DNA from: Vombatus ursinus
Taxonomy: Eukaryota > Chordata > Mammalia > Diprotodontia > Vombatidae
Direction of reading: 5' to 3'
Length of the DNA stretch: 64,000 nt
NCBI RefSeq assembly: GCF_900497805.2
Contig: NW_020954569.1
Span: forward strand, 24,769,618-24,833,617
Part shown: positions 42,295 through 52,839 of the stretch, piece after piece
How positions within the stretch are numbered: the stretch's first letter is position 1
Layout: each line of letters starts with the position of its first letter
Translations under genes and position numbers: made by a program
Notes under the pieces: model-generated
Seen by the model: the letters and a program-made list of their open reading frames with translations, nothing else
Databases searched by the model: none
What the model was told of the DNA's origin: nothing

Positions 42295-42628
42295 GAAGGA
42301 TTTTTAAAATGACTAAAACACTGACTGCTTTGGTCTGCGGACCACTTGGGTAGGGGTGAAAGCCTGCAGACCACTCATTCCATCCATTCCCATAGTCTGA
42401 CATTAAAAAAAAAAAAGCAACCTTCACCAGAATGAAAGTAAGAGATGTGCAACTTCTGATGAGAAACCAATGGGTGATTAAGTAAGTACATTACTAATTC
42501 ATACTGAAACAAAACTGTGTATGTTACTGTATTATAAACATCAATACTGCAAGAGACCAGCCATTGACCACCTGGAAGAGCCCCACAAACCACCAGTGGT
42601 CCCCAGGTCACACTTTGACAACCACTAG
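42295..42628. mobile_element. hAT/Charlie-like non-autonomous element (MER5-like ends)
   Basis: The right end, reversed, begins 'ctagtggttgtcaaagtgtg' and continues 'acctggggaccactgg'. The left side has the matching 'tttggtctgcggaccactt' at 42330. These are terminal motifs of Charlie-type hAT elements. The left terminus itself is decayed, and no transposase frame remains. Confidence 0.6.
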
Positions 42629-42824
42629 GTTCTTAAAAATGATTGATTGCATTGGGCCCCAGCTGTGGTCCCTGCACAGACACTCAGCCTTCCTCAGCCT
42701 GTATTGCTGATCATTCTCACCCTTTCTATGAATTCGTGTGTTCAAGAGCACATGATTAACAAGGGCTCCTAAATACTGTCAGGGTTCAAATCAATTCAGC
42801 CAACACTGATTTCATAGTTCTTCT

Positions 42825-42985
42825 GACATAGAGGAATAGTATGGCATGTGGATAGGGAGTTAGGTAGACCTGGCTTCTAGTTCTGCCTGTGACACATAAT
42901 AGCCATGTGACCTTGGACAGGTAAATCACTTAACCTCTCAGCAGCCCCAGATAACTCTCTGAAACTCTAAGTTATAGACAAATAC
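42825..42985 (+). repeat. MIR/THER-like SINE, forward
   Basis: 'agagcaatagt'-like head region, 'gtagacctggcttctagttc', 'catgtgaccttggacaggta' and 'gataactctctgaaactcta'. Confidence 0.7.
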
Positions 42986-43014
42986 CTGTGGGAGACTAAT
43001 TTATCTTTCTAGCT

Positions 43015-43208
43015 TTATTTCCCATTACTTCCCTATGGTACTACTTCCTAAGTCTGGTCCAGCTTTCTTATTCCACCTTGTATTTACATATTCTACTTCC
43101 CATGCCTGGAGCAGATTTCCCTTCACATTTTCACCTACTGAAATCCTTCTTTTCTTTTAATCACCAAGTCAGGTATCACCTCCTGGGTAAAACTTTCCCT
43201 AGGCCTTC
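43015..43208 (+). repeat. L2 3' region fragment, forward
   Basis: 'cacttcccatgcctggag' type block at 43095, 'gaaatccttcttttctttta' and 'aggtatcacctcctgggtaa'. Confidence 0.6.
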
Positions 43209-43423
43209 AGGTGGTTAATGAATTGCATGCTGGATTTGGAGTCAGGAAGACCAGGGTTCAAATGCTGGGTCCCTTACTATGCGACCTTAGGCAAGACATT
43301 TAACTGCTCTCAGCCTTAACTTTCCTTATCTCTAAAATGGAAATAATAATGATGTTTCTCTTGGTTGTTGTGAGGATCAAATGTATAAAGCATTTTATGA
43401 ACTTTAACAAACTACTTAAATGC

Positions 43424-43430
<7 letters not shown>
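43209..43430 (+). repeat. MIR-like SINE, forward, near full length
   Basis: 'tggatttggagtcaggaaga', 'tgcgaccttaggcaagacat', 'ccttatctctaaaatggaaa', 'gttgttgtgaggatcaaatg' and 'aagcattttatgaactttaa'. Its (ATT)n-type tail leads into the microsatellite. Confidence 0.85.
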
Positions 43431-43455
<25 letters not shown>

Positions 43456-43540
43456 GTAGTAGTAGTAGTAGTAGTAGTAGCAGCAGCAGTGGTGGCAGCA
43501 GCAGAAGCAGCAGCAGCAGCAGTAGTAGCAGTAGCAGTAA
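43425..43540. repeat. Compound (ATT)n-(AGT)n-(AGC)n microsatellite
   Basis: About nine ATT units change by single substitutions to about nine AGT units and then to an imperfect AGC/GGC array. It grows out of the tail of the preceding SINE. Confidence 0.95.
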
Positions 43541-43767
43541 TCTTTCTCACCGATGATGAGATGTGTTGACCTTTGTGGGATGACTGTTCTGAGTCTTGCT
43601 TTTCTGACTGATGGGTCTGTGGCCAAGATCGCCATTTATTGAGGGGTCCCAAGCTACACTGCTCCCTTCACACCCAGCTCAACTGACTCTCCTGACTGTT
43701 CCACTTTTTTACCATCTGCCTTGCCCCTGCTCAGTTACACCTCCCCCTTTCCAGCAGGAAAAGTATA

Positions 43768-44000
43768 CTCCAAATCACAGATGGTAAGAGAGATGAAAAT
43801 TAAAATAAGCTCTGATATCTCATCTCAAACCATGTAAATTATAACGGATGATAGATGGGAACATGTTGGAGGGACTTTAGGAAGACAGGTACACTAGTAT
43901 ACTCTTGGAGTGGTGAAGTAGTCTTACTATTCTGTATATCAATTCAGAATTATGCAAGAAATGTGACTAAATTGTCCATGCCCTTTGTTCATACCCATTT
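43768..44000 (+). repeat. Old L1 3' fragment, forward
   Basis: 'gagatgaaaattaaaataag', 'tgataagctctgatatct'-like text, 'gggaacatgttggagggact' and 'caattcagaattatgcaaga' match the corresponding part of the L1 at 45254 in order. A short L2-like end follows at about 44003-44070. Confidence 0.65.
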
Positions 44001-44089
44001 TTATGTTTTAGCTTTCCTTATTAAATTTTTTGAAAGTAGGGATCATTTTTTTTGTGTTTGTATTGTATCTTCCCTTCCTTCCCTCCCTT

Positions 44090-44093
<4 letters not shown>

Positions 44094-44130
<37 letters not shown>
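44094..44130. repeat. (TC)n microsatellite
   Basis: About eighteen CT dinucleotides after a CCTT-rich lead-in at 44070. Confidence 0.95.
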
Positions 44131-44274
44131 GTTAGAAATGATCTACCCTTCAAAACTTTTGTGCCATGTTTTATTTGGTGCACTAGAAGATAGAAGAAGA
44201 CTTGAAATAACTTGCAGAAACAGAACCAGAAGAACTGGGTTTGAGACCAAACTCTGATACTAAGCTGTGTGACC

Positions 44275-44502
44275 CTAAGGGAACTAGGTGCATGCATAGT
44301 GGTTAGAGCACTAGAGTTAGGATACACCTGAGTTCAAATCCAGCCTTTGACATTTATTAGCTGTGTGACCATGGCAAGTCACTTAACCTCTTTACCTCAA
44401 TATCCTCCTCTATAAAATGGCAACAGTAATAGTACCTCCCTGCCAATGTTGTTGTGAGAATCAATGAGATAATATTTGTAAAGCACTAAATAAATTCTAC
44501 GA
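44275..44502 (+). repeat. MIR/MAR-like SINE, forward, near full length
   Basis: 'tagtggttagagcactagag', 'gagttcaaatccagcctttg', 'gtgtgaccatggcaagtcac', 'gttgttgtgagaatcaatga' and 'taaagcactaaataaattct'. Confidence 0.8.
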
Positions 44503-44504
44503 AG

Positions 44505-44665
44505 CCACAAGTTGTCTATGTGACCATGGGAAAGTCATTTTAACTCTCAGTGTTCCAGTAAATCTATTAAAGTTATAGAGAAGTTACTCATCCACATTGG
44601 TTGTGGAGGAAGTTTCCACACTCCAACTTTTCCATACTGATGAAATTACTGGTCTGCCCCTCCCA
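44505..44665 (+). repeat. THER-like SINE, forward
   Basis: 'tgaccatgggaaagtcattt', 'ttatagagaagttactcatc', 'tggaggaagtttccacactc' and 'ccatactgatgaaattactg', parallel to the copy at 30400-30620. Confidence 0.65.
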
Positions 44666-44679
44666 CCCCTCAAAAAAAT

Positions 44680-44865
44680 TTAATTACATTATAACAAGTA
44701 TCCTAATTATTTGTCTACATGTCTCTTACCTCTTACTAGATTTTAAGTTCCTTGATCATAGGAAATTGACCATTTTTAGTTTTTGCATTCACATCCTAAT
44801 GCAGCGACTGGTATGTGGTAGGCACTAAACAAATATTTGTTAAATTTGAGTTTAAAAATTGATCC
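44680..44865 (+). repeat. L2 3' end, forward
   Basis: 'ctagattttaagttccttga', 'ggtatgtggtaggcactaaa' and 'caaatatttgttaaatttga'. Confidence 0.7.
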
Positions 44866-45250
44866 TTTAATCCAAGACTCTTAAATTTTTTAGCTACTTA
44901 TTTGTATTTCTTCATAAACTCAAGATATTATTACTTTTCCTTTATTGTTGAAACTACAGAAATCCAGTAGAATTAAGTGATTTATCTAGACACATACAGC
45001 GAATTGTCTGATGTGAGGAAATAATCTGTATTTCTGAATTTCCTTTTTTTTCCTCCTATCTATTAAATAGTCAAAGACTAAGGGGAAAGTCTCTAGTGAG
45101 TAGAAACTAAGGACGATTTAGGAAAGGACAATGAATAAGTGTTGTGCAGAATAGAGAGGGCATGGATGAGTTGAGATCTGTTCTGGTAGATGGATTAGTT
45201 ACATCCATGACTTTGTGGCTCCATAAAAGTAAGTATTGTTAGACCTCAAA
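44866..45250. other. Unique stretch, nothing recognised
   Basis: No gene. A faint MIR-like stretch near 44930-45000 is too diverged to annotate. Confidence 0.4.
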
Positions 45251-45253
45251 GCC

Positions 45254-46140
45254 ATTCCCCAATAGTTAAGTGGTTAAAAGATATGGAAAAATTGTTTTTA
45301 AAATAAGAATTGCAATCCATAAATGACCACATGAAAAGAGAGATACAGATTAAAATAAACTCTTGAATTTTACCTTGTAGCATGAAAATTGTCAAGGATG
45401 GCTAAAGATGGGAACCATCAGTGTTGGAGAGGCTTTGGGAAGTAAGGCACATTAATGTACTCTTGGTGGAACTGTGAAATAGTTTAAATATTGTGAGTCA
45501 ATTCAGAATGACACAAGAAAAGTGACTGAATTGACCATACCCTTTGTCCATACTCTTTGACCGATTGATCCTGCTGTTGAGCTCATGTCCCCAAAGAAGT
45601 AAAAGAAACAAAGGTACAATGTATATTAAAGTATTTCTAGCAACACCCTTTGTGATGGCAAAGAAGTGGAAATAAAATGGAAGACCATACATTGGGGAAT
45701 AGCTCAAAGAGCTATGATACATGAATGTAATGGCATATTGTTGAGCCTCAAGAAATGTCAAATATGAAAAACTGAGGGAAACATGGGAAGATTTATGTGA
45801 ACTGATACAGAATAAATAAGCAGAATCAAGAGAACAATATACACAATGATTATAACAATGTAAGCAAAAAGAGTGATAAGAGGAAGTTGAATATGGAATA
45901 CTTGAAAAACCGATGAAGGTCCTAAAGAACAATGGATAATGAGACATACTTTTCTTCTTACGGCAAAAAAGTGGGGTACCACAGCAATAGAAAATTGTCT
46001 ACATTGTCAAATATAGTCACTCTGTTGTTTGTTTTTGTTTTTTGCTTAACTGTTTGTCAAAAAGGAGGGTTCAGTTGGAAAGTGGGGTTTGAAAAGTCTG
46101 ATGAAAAGACAAAAAAAGTGACAATAAAACATTTTTATAA
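45254..46140 (+). mobile_element. Older L1, ORF2 end and 3' UTR, forward
   Basis: Begins 'ccattccccaatagttaagt', continues 'gggaaccatcagtgttggag' and 'gtacccttggtggaactgtg'-like sequence, 'cattggggaatagctcaaag', 'gaactgatacagaataaata', and ends in an A-rich stretch near 46135. It is more diverged than the L1 tails at 20461 and 31455. The 149-codon minus-strand frame over it is antisense to an L1 remnant and not a gene. Confidence 0.8.
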
Positions 46141-47435
46141 GAAAATCAGATTATTAGCTCCGTTTACTTGCTTGTATAAAACTTCAAAGAATTGGATACA
46201 TTTCAGGAAATCCTAAGCATTCTCATATCATACAATAAAGATTCTTGGTATATGACTAAGTGCTTTTCTTGTCAGTTTTCCTGCTTCTTCTAAAATCAGG
46301 AATTGTAAAATATGTGAAAATAACCATTTGAACCAAATGATCCATTTTAAGCTCCAGGCCAATTACTCTCTAATCACAGTTATTCGTGGTCTATCACTAG
46401 GATAAGTCCTCTGGTATCCACAGAGTTAAAATTCCAAGGAGAGCAAAAGGCAAACTCTTTACCCTATTAAGAAACATAAATAAATGCTGCAGGATGGATT
46501 AATTACCCTGACTACTCTCTTAGGTGAAGAGAAGTTACTGATGAAGAATAAACACCAAACTCATAGCACACCACACCCAGAGATGGATTCTCCCATTAAC
46601 GTGCCATAAATACACTTAGCTGTTGTGAGAGTTTCACATATAACTAAGAAACGATAGACTGATTTAGATAGAGGGCAAGGGCAACGTGGTGTATTCTGTA
46701 CTTTGAAGGGAAGAGGAAGAAAAAGAACCCTACACTATTGGCTAGTCAGCAAAAAACACAGTCATCTATCTACCTTTTGTCCTGCTGGGGAGAGGAAAAA
46801 GCTGCTGGGAGTTTTAGAGTTCAAACTCTGGTTAAATATCATAATCTTGAGAGATGGCCCAGCGTCCTCTCCGTGGCTCTAACTACCTTGGTTGGGTTAG
46901 GACGAAACCTCAGACTCCTGTGGAACCCAGGTGGACAGGGAGAGTGTATGATTAGAAAGGCTGGAATGCTGGGGTTCTTTCAGAGAAAGAAACAGTTGGG
47001 TTTTGTTTTTTTTTTTTTTTAATTAAACTCTGGATTGCTTCACAGGTTGACAAATAACCCAGTTTGTATTACTCAGTTGTATCAAGGAGTTTTACTGAGG
47101 CCATATATTTTCAGCAGCTTTCACATATACAATTCACTACTGTCACAGGATGTTTGGTGTGTATAATAAGGCAAGCTGTGCCCTGTGCTTTAAGGAGGTT
47201 CTACTATAGGATATCAAAAGCCTCAATACTACATATATGTATATATTATATAGTCTCATCTCTATGTACAGACCACCTAGTTGAGGAAGGAGGTGTAATT
47301 TCTCCCAGAGCTGTTCTGTTAATGCTTATCAATGCATTTGTAAAGTCAAATAATTTGCAGAATCCTCCTTGATGTTTCCCTGTGCCTGTCCTAGTGTTCT
47401 ACCCTCACCTGTCCCTCCTTAAAAACACCCAAAAC
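46141..47435. other. Mostly unique stretch
   Basis: About 1.3 kb with a T16 run at 47005-47020 and a 94-codon plus frame (46738-47022) that ends in that run. The translation is not recognised. No other feature. Confidence 0.45.
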
Positions 47436-47613
47436 CATACGAACAACACTTTTAAACTTAATCTGCACCATTAAAACTTGCTTAGGTCTAGACAAAACAA
47501 TAAATCAAACCCTAATTTATAGCTATTTGTTAATTGCTGAGGTGTAAATGTTCGCGTTGATAATTTGATAGTCTCTGGAGAGCTGGTATGAGCTGACTCG
47601 AGCACAATACCCC
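47436..47613 (+). mobile_element. hAT-like family C copy 2, forward
   Basis: 'cttaatctgcaccattaaaa', 'ggtctagacaaaacaataaa', 'gaggtgtaaatgttcgcgtt', 'gataatttgatagtctctgg' and a right end 'ctcgagcacaatacccctgg'. It parallels 15212-15394 block by block. The left terminus is decayed. Confidence 0.6.
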
Positions 47614-47850
47614 TGGATACAAATATGGATATGTGTGTGTTTATATATACATGCAGGTATATGTATATACATGCATATGCCTACATATGTATAGAGTCAT
47701 CTTATACACATACATTTATGCATTCAGTACACACATAGATATGTGCATACACCTGAGTATTATATGCACATGTACCTACTTATCTGCATGTGTGTTGTAT
47801 GTATGTATATATGCATGCCTGTGTATGTATACACATATGTGTATATAAAA
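47614..47850. repeat. TA/TG/CA-rich microsatellite
   Basis: Long imperfect alternating purine-pyrimidine tract ('tatgtatatacatgcatatg' and similar). Confidence 0.9.
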
Positions 47851-47857
47851 TTATATA

Positions 47858-48078
47858 TGCCCTCAGTTTCTTCTTCTGGAAATCTGTAAAATGAGGGGGT
47901 TGGGTTAAATGACCTTTCTTTCTTCCTTCTCAGACATGAAGATACACGTACAAAGAATGAAACAATTCCTACTACAATGAGTTTATTTTCTAGTGGGTGG
48001 CCCTCAGTTTTCCTATCTGAAAAATGAAGGCTTGGACTAGCTTGGATTCTCTTAGCTCTCAATCTATGATTCTATCAT
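47858..48078 (+). repeat. MIR-like 3' parts, forward (two pieces)
   Basis: 'cctcagtttcttcttctgga' to 'ggttgggttaaatgaccttt', then again 'ccctcagttttcctatctga' to 'caatctatgattctatcat'. The second is a MIR/MIR3 terminus with nothing of the tRNA-like head. Confidence 0.55.
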
Positions 48079-48287
48079 CATTCCTCATCCACAGCTACCA
48101 CAATGCCCTCAACAATTACCCTGCATGATCCCAAATTTGTGATTCAAACAACCTCCCTTCACACAAAAAGAAGTGGTCTTTTAAATTGCTCTTCACTCAC
48201 TTTCCTCAAGTATACAACCTCTTCTTGATAACAATAACATTGTTAATAATAATACTTGAAGTATCCACAGTTTCTCTGATGTGAGAC

Positions 48288-48398
48288 ACAACCAGGGGCA
48301 TACTCAGAGTTGGCTGGTAACTGTTCTTGAGAGCTGATTGTTAAATTTTCAGTGTGAGCATTTATACCTTGGAAATTGGTAAACACTACATATTAGGA
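48288..48398 (-). mobile_element. hAT-like family C copy 3, reverse, truncated
   Basis: Left end 'caggggcatactcagagttg' is the reversed right terminus of the family. 'gagctgattgttaaattttc' and 'agtgtgagcatttatacctt' follow as in copies 1 and 2 reversed. It stops where an RTE-tailed SINE begins. Confidence 0.6.
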
Positions 48399-48399
48399 A

Positions 48400-48628
48400 G
48401 GGCAGCTAGGTGGTGCGGTGGATAGCATGCTGGTCCTGCAGTCAGGAAGACTCATCTTTGTGGGTTCAAATCTGACCTCAGTCACTTTTACTAGCTGTGT
48501 GACCCTGGGCAAGTCACTTAACCCTGTTTGCCTCAGTTTCCTCATCTGTAAAATAAGCTGATGAAGGAAATGGCAAACCACTCCAGTGTCTTTGCCAAGA
48601 AAACTCCAAAGGGGGTCACAAAGAATTG
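48400..48628 (+). mobile_element. RTE-tailed SINE, forward
   Basis: Head 'gggcagctaggtggtgcggt', body 'ctgtgtgaccctgggcaagt', RTE part 'gaaggaaatggcaaaccact', 'cagtgtctttgccaagaaaa' and 'gggggtcacaaagaatt'. The 3' end lacks the usual CAA run. Confidence 0.9.
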
Positions 48629-48679
48629 TGGGGTTGGGAGGGCTTTGTATGGTTGTGTTTTACCCTATCGCATAAGGAA

Positions 48680-48838
48680 TATTTGAAGCTATCTAGTCCA
48701 ATTGCTTCTTTTTCTGGATGAGGAAACTGAGGTCTAGAGAAGCAAAATAATTTATACAAGGTAGTAAATGGAAAGGTCAGGATTTGAATCCAGGACATCT
48801 GATTCTATCTCCAGAGCTCTTTTTGCTGTACCATAAAG
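48680..48838 (-). repeat. MIR3-like SINE, reverse
   Basis: 'atttgaagctatctagtcca', 'ctggatgaggaaactgaggt', 'aggatttgaatccaggacat' and 'ctctttttgctgtaccataa'. Confidence 0.75.
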
Positions 48839-49555
48839 CCTCAATATCTGTGTCATTATTAAATGTGTTGAATAACAATTGTGGTTTCACCATCCTCTAA
48901 ATATTACTAGTCTTCCTAATTGACAAAATACATGATCCTGTCTTTGTGAATTTGACTGTCATACAATTTCGCCACTAACTTAATTTTGTTTTTAGATGTC
49001 ATAGGTGCAAGGAACACTTTCCATCTGACAGCATTTACCTAAGCCTTTATAGTGGGCCAGGGTCGGGACCATCAAGGTCTTTCATGGTGGAGGTGTCCAA
49101 GCTTCTGATTGAACCTCCCCAGTTTGGGGAGTGGGGTAGGAATGTGTGGCTGTGGCTGAGAAATCACTGCTCAGTTGGGGGTCAGATTTTCAGTGTGCAC
49201 AAACTAAGTCCAAGAGTTACACAATAATGGAGCTAAAAGGTTAGGACATGGGGCGGGGGGAGGGGAAGTCCTGAAGAAATTGGCTTAAATAAAAAAAAAA
49301 TCAAAACAAAATTCAAAGGAAGAGAGACAGTGGTGGCAAAAGATTGTCTCCAAGGTTTGGGCTTCAGTAGTTCAGTACCTGTGACTCTAAGCAGCTGCAG
49401 CAAGCACAGTGACCACACTCCAATAAACCCATCTTGGCAGAAGGGCTAGACCAGATTGAGGGTAATCAATGAGGGAGCGAGGGGGTTGTCTACCCCAAGT
49501 GTGTGAAGACTTCCCCTGATGGAATGAGCAGATGAGAACAATTTATTCCAACAGC
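48839..49555. other. Unique stretch, nothing recognised
   Basis: No gene or repeat that I can name. A G-rich patch ('ggggcggggggaggggaag') lies at 49250-49268. Confidence 0.4.
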
Positions 49556-49559
49556 CATG

Positions 49560-51800
49560 AAGGAAGTTGAAGCAGATGCCTTGGAGCGCTGAGAGCTTGG
49601 TCATTCACTACGCCCTGGGCCATCTCCAGTTGTCCTGACTTTTGTCTTGCCGCTGGACTTCAAGGATTCTGGAAGACAGAGTGAGTCTGATGACTCTGTG
49701 CAACTCTGCCTCACTTAAATCCAACTCGAAGGGGAGTCAAAACATCACCCCATGATGTCATTGGTCCACTTTGAAAAAAAGAAAAAGGACTCACAAGTGG
49801 TACCTGGGTGTTGAATTAGACAAAGAATTATCCCAGTCACCACCCTTGGTTGGCTTACATGAGTATTTATGTTTTTGAGATCAGTTGGTTCTTTCTTTAG
49901 TTGTTGTTTTATTATTTTTTTTTCAAGTTCCTTCAGTTGTAGAGTTCCTGCTGCACCTTCCCTCTTTGTTCTCCATGACAAAGGCTAAGTCCATAAAAGG
50001 TGTTTGATGTCGACTTCTTCCATTAGAATGTGAGCTCCTTGAAAGCAGGGACCATGTTTTTGCCTTTAATACCTCATTATTTAGCACAGATCATGACACA
50101 TAGTAAGTGCTTAATAAATTGCTTATTGATTGACCCAGTGCACATTTGGTATAATGCTATGAATTTAGAGTAGATGGAATAAGAAAGAAGCAAAGAACTG
50201 AAATTCCCTCTTTTTCTATTCGAGTTCAGTTCAAGAATAGTTCAATTCAAGAAACAACCTTAGTGTCTGGTACCTTATTTTGCCAGGTAATCTTCAGAAT
50301 CTTCTTATGACAATTCAAATGAAAGTGATTCAGTTTCCTGGGATGGCGGTGGTATTACTATCCAGATGTCACAGGCATATAACAATGAGGTCAGTACACC
50401 AGCTGTGTAGACCCTCAGTTTGGTAGACAATGTAATATTTCTTCTCTCCCACACTTTCCTTCAGAGCCTCCCAAACACTGATAATGCCTACATCAACCTC
50501 ATCTTCTCTGCATATATTCCTGGAAAGTATACTGCCAAGGTAAGTGAAATTATCCATAGCATTCAAAATTTCTCCATTTGACCTATGGTTCCATGTATGG
50601 ATAATGTGGCTGGTGGAGAACCTGTTTCATTGGTGTTAATTGTTAAGCCAAAATTAGCACAAGCAGCAATCGATTCATACTTTGTTGCATCTCAGCTCAG
50701 AGACTGCATTGAATTCACAATCATCTGTGAACAAAAAGTCACATACCAAGTCTCCCTCCACTTTAGTCTTGCCTTGCAATCTTTTCAAGTTAAATAATTT
50801 ACCATCAGTGTAGTAGCTAACCTTCATACCATTTTCGTCTTTGTTGAAGGTGTCTGACAACATTACTGAAAACTTCATGTTAAAAAGTGTGGGAGCAAGC
50901 ACACAGCCCTACTTTACCATTGGTGACTGGGAAAGCACAAGAGTGCACTCCATTATCCAGAACCCATGAAACTGTCATGAAACTGATATACAATACTGAT
51001 GAACTTCTCTGGGTAATCAAATTTTGTCATGATCTTCTACAAATCATCACCACTGACAGTATAAAAGACCTCGGTCAGATCAATGGCATTTCTCCTGGAG
51101 TGGTCGGGCAGCAAACACCACATTGACCATTCCTTGGCCCTTTCTGAAGCCACACTGGCTCTCAGGTAGATGACCATCTTCCAGGTGAAGAATAAGCTTA
51201 GTAAGGAGGACTCTAGCAAGGATCATGTTGGCAGTGACTAAGAGAGAAACACCCCCCCACATCCCCACCCACCCCCCTCTGTGATTGTCACAGAGGATCC
51301 TAATGGTTATTCAAAAACCTCTTCTTCAGTTGGAAGTTCAGCTAGAGAGGAATTGACTTCACACCTGAGGCATAAGGTCAATGTCTTCAGCGTTGGTTGA
51401 TGATGGTCTGTTGAGAACACTATGGAAATCTCCAGCCCATCTCTCCAGGATCATGTCCTTATCACTGATCAATGTGACTCTATCAGCACTAGGTAGTTGA
51501 GATGCACCACACATCTATGGCCCATAAATAGCATTCAGGGAATCATAAAAATGCTTTGGATTATCACTATCACATAAAACTAAGTTTCATTTGCTTTCTT
51601 ACTGAGCCAAGAATCCTGCATCTCTCTAAGTTTCGCTTGTACTTTTGATGAAGTTAAATGCTGCCTTCTTAGAGATAGATGAACTATCCTGCAGGTAAAC
51701 CGTATAAAATTCTTGCTTTTCATTTAGCAGCTTCAGAATTCTCTCATCATTTTCATCAAACCAATTTCATATTTGCCAAGTCTCATTGCCTCCTAGAGTC
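49560..51800 (-). mobile_element. Decayed LINE with reverse transcriptase, reverse
   Basis: On the minus strand, pieces of one RT appear in order. 51530-51413 gives ..RWA.DFHSVLNRPS; 51268-51037 gives ..ILARVLLTKLILHLEDGHLPESQCGFRKGQG..VFAARPLQEKCH..DLTEVF.TVSGD; 50902-50675 gives MLAPTLFNMKFSVMLSD..DFLFTDDCEFNA, with FTDD at the catalytic site; 50566-50369 gives FTYLGSILSRN..EDEVDV. Pieces lie in different registers. A 3' untranslated region follows at 49800-49560. The family is a non-LTR LINE of the kind with a TYLGSxLSRN domain; I cannot assign the clade with certainty (RTE-like or other). No endonuclease part is visible. An L2 terminus lies within it and a short SINE near its 5' edge. Confidence 0.75.
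50000..50137 (+). repeat. L2 3' end, forward, within the LINE span
   Basis: 'attagaatgtgagctccttg', 'aaagcagggaccatgttttt', 'agcacagatcatgacacata' and 'gtaagtgcttaataaattgc'. It separates the LINE's 3' UTR from its RT. Confidence 0.8.
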
Positions 51801-51962
51801 CTTTTTTTTCCTCTTTTTTTTTGGTGAGGCAATTGGGGTTAAGTGACTTGCCCAGGGTCACACAGTAAGTGTCAAGTGTCTGATCTGAGGCTGGATTTGA
51901 ACTCGGGTCCTCCTGACTCCAAGGTCCAATGCTCTATCCACTCTGTCTCCTAACTGACCCCT
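51788..51962 (-). mobile_element. Short tRNA-derived SINE, reverse
   Basis: T-rich tail at 51801-51820, then 'gaggcaattggggttaagtg' to 'ctccactctgtctcc'-like head. Flanks 'tcctagagtc' and 'tcctagactc' suggest a duplicated target. Confidence 0.85.
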
Positions 51963-51974
51963 TCCTAGACTCTT

Positions 51975-52324
51975 TTTAATTAATTACTTTGTGTTGAAAT
52001 CACATCTTTTGAAATAATTTCTTTTTCCATTGAGAATAGAACCCTTTATCTTTCAACCATTGTGTTCAAGCTCAGACATCAGGATGTGTGAGACTTGGTG
52101 ACTATGGCTGCTGATCTCTACTCATTCAATTCGCAGGTTGGGATTTGGCCTGGTCAACCTGGATGGTCCTAACAGAATTATGAGATAATAGAAAGTTAGA
52201 ACTAGAAGGCATAGTAGACATTATCCTATCTAAATCTTTAAAATCAGAGATTAGGAAATTGAGGTTAAATGATGTAGATTCATAAAATTGGAGAATGTTA
52301 GAATGGAAAGGGATTTTGTGAGGT
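51975..52324. other. Uncertain stretch, perhaps the LINE 5' side and a MIR3-like scrap
   Basis: 51975-52170 may continue the minus-strand LINE beyond the SINE, but I cannot match it. 52190-52265 ('gttagaactagaaggcatag', 'aaattgaggttaaatga') recalls a reversed MIR3-like SINE. Confidence 0.35.
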
Positions 52325-52640
52325 CAATCAATCAACCAATGAGCATTTGTTTTGCATTTGCTTTGTGCCAAGCTTGTTTACTGGGGAAGTGAAGGCAAAA
52401 AAGGAACAATCCCTACCCTCAAGGAAGTTATATTATATGGGAGAAGACAACATGTAAACTATTATGAATATATATCAAACCCATATGAAATCAGTACAAG
52501 GCACTTTTGTTTGGGTGCCAGCAATTTGGGCAATTAGAATAGGCTTCATGTGGGAGATAGCATTTGAACTGAGCCTTGAAGGAAGCTAATAATTCTAAGT
52601 GGTGAAAATGAGGAGGGCATGCATTCTAGGACAGGACATA
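52325..52640 (-). repeat. L2 3' region, reverse
   Basis: 'gcatttgctttgtgccaagc', 'ccctaccctcaaggaagtta', 'gcatttgaactgagccttga' and 'aggacatagcctgtgcaaag' are reversed L2, from its terminus into the C-terminal coding part. Confidence 0.75.
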
Positions 52641-52800
52641 GCCTGTGCAAAGGTAGAAAGGATCAGGACAACTGGGGATGGCTCTGGATGCAATGGGAAA
52701 CCTTGGCTTTTTTAAGTTAAGGTCTTTCACAGGTCTCAGTTTGACTGAGGCAACTAGCCTTAATCAATTCCTGTCAAATAAGTCAAGGAGCAATGGCCTA
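52641..52800 (+). mobile_element. 3' end of the 49.6 kb-type LINE, forward
   Basis: 'atcaggacaactggggatgg', 'tctggatgcaatgggaaacc', 'aagttaaggtctttcacagg' and 'tttgactgaggcaactagcc'. This matches the 29790 copy's distal part, separates two L2 pieces and is only a tail. Confidence 0.6.
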
Positions 52801-52839
52801 GGTCTACTCCCCATCGTGGACAGGGTTGGGAAAGGATTT

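Noticed and set aside
43453-43652. 60- and 78-codon minus frames rich in Cys/Tyr or Ala/Thr/Asn
   Set aside because: Artefacts of the ATT/AGT/AGC microsatellite.
45498-45947. 149-codon minus-strand frame
   Set aside because: Antisense to a forward L1 3' end. Its residues follow from the L1 sequence and match no protein I know.
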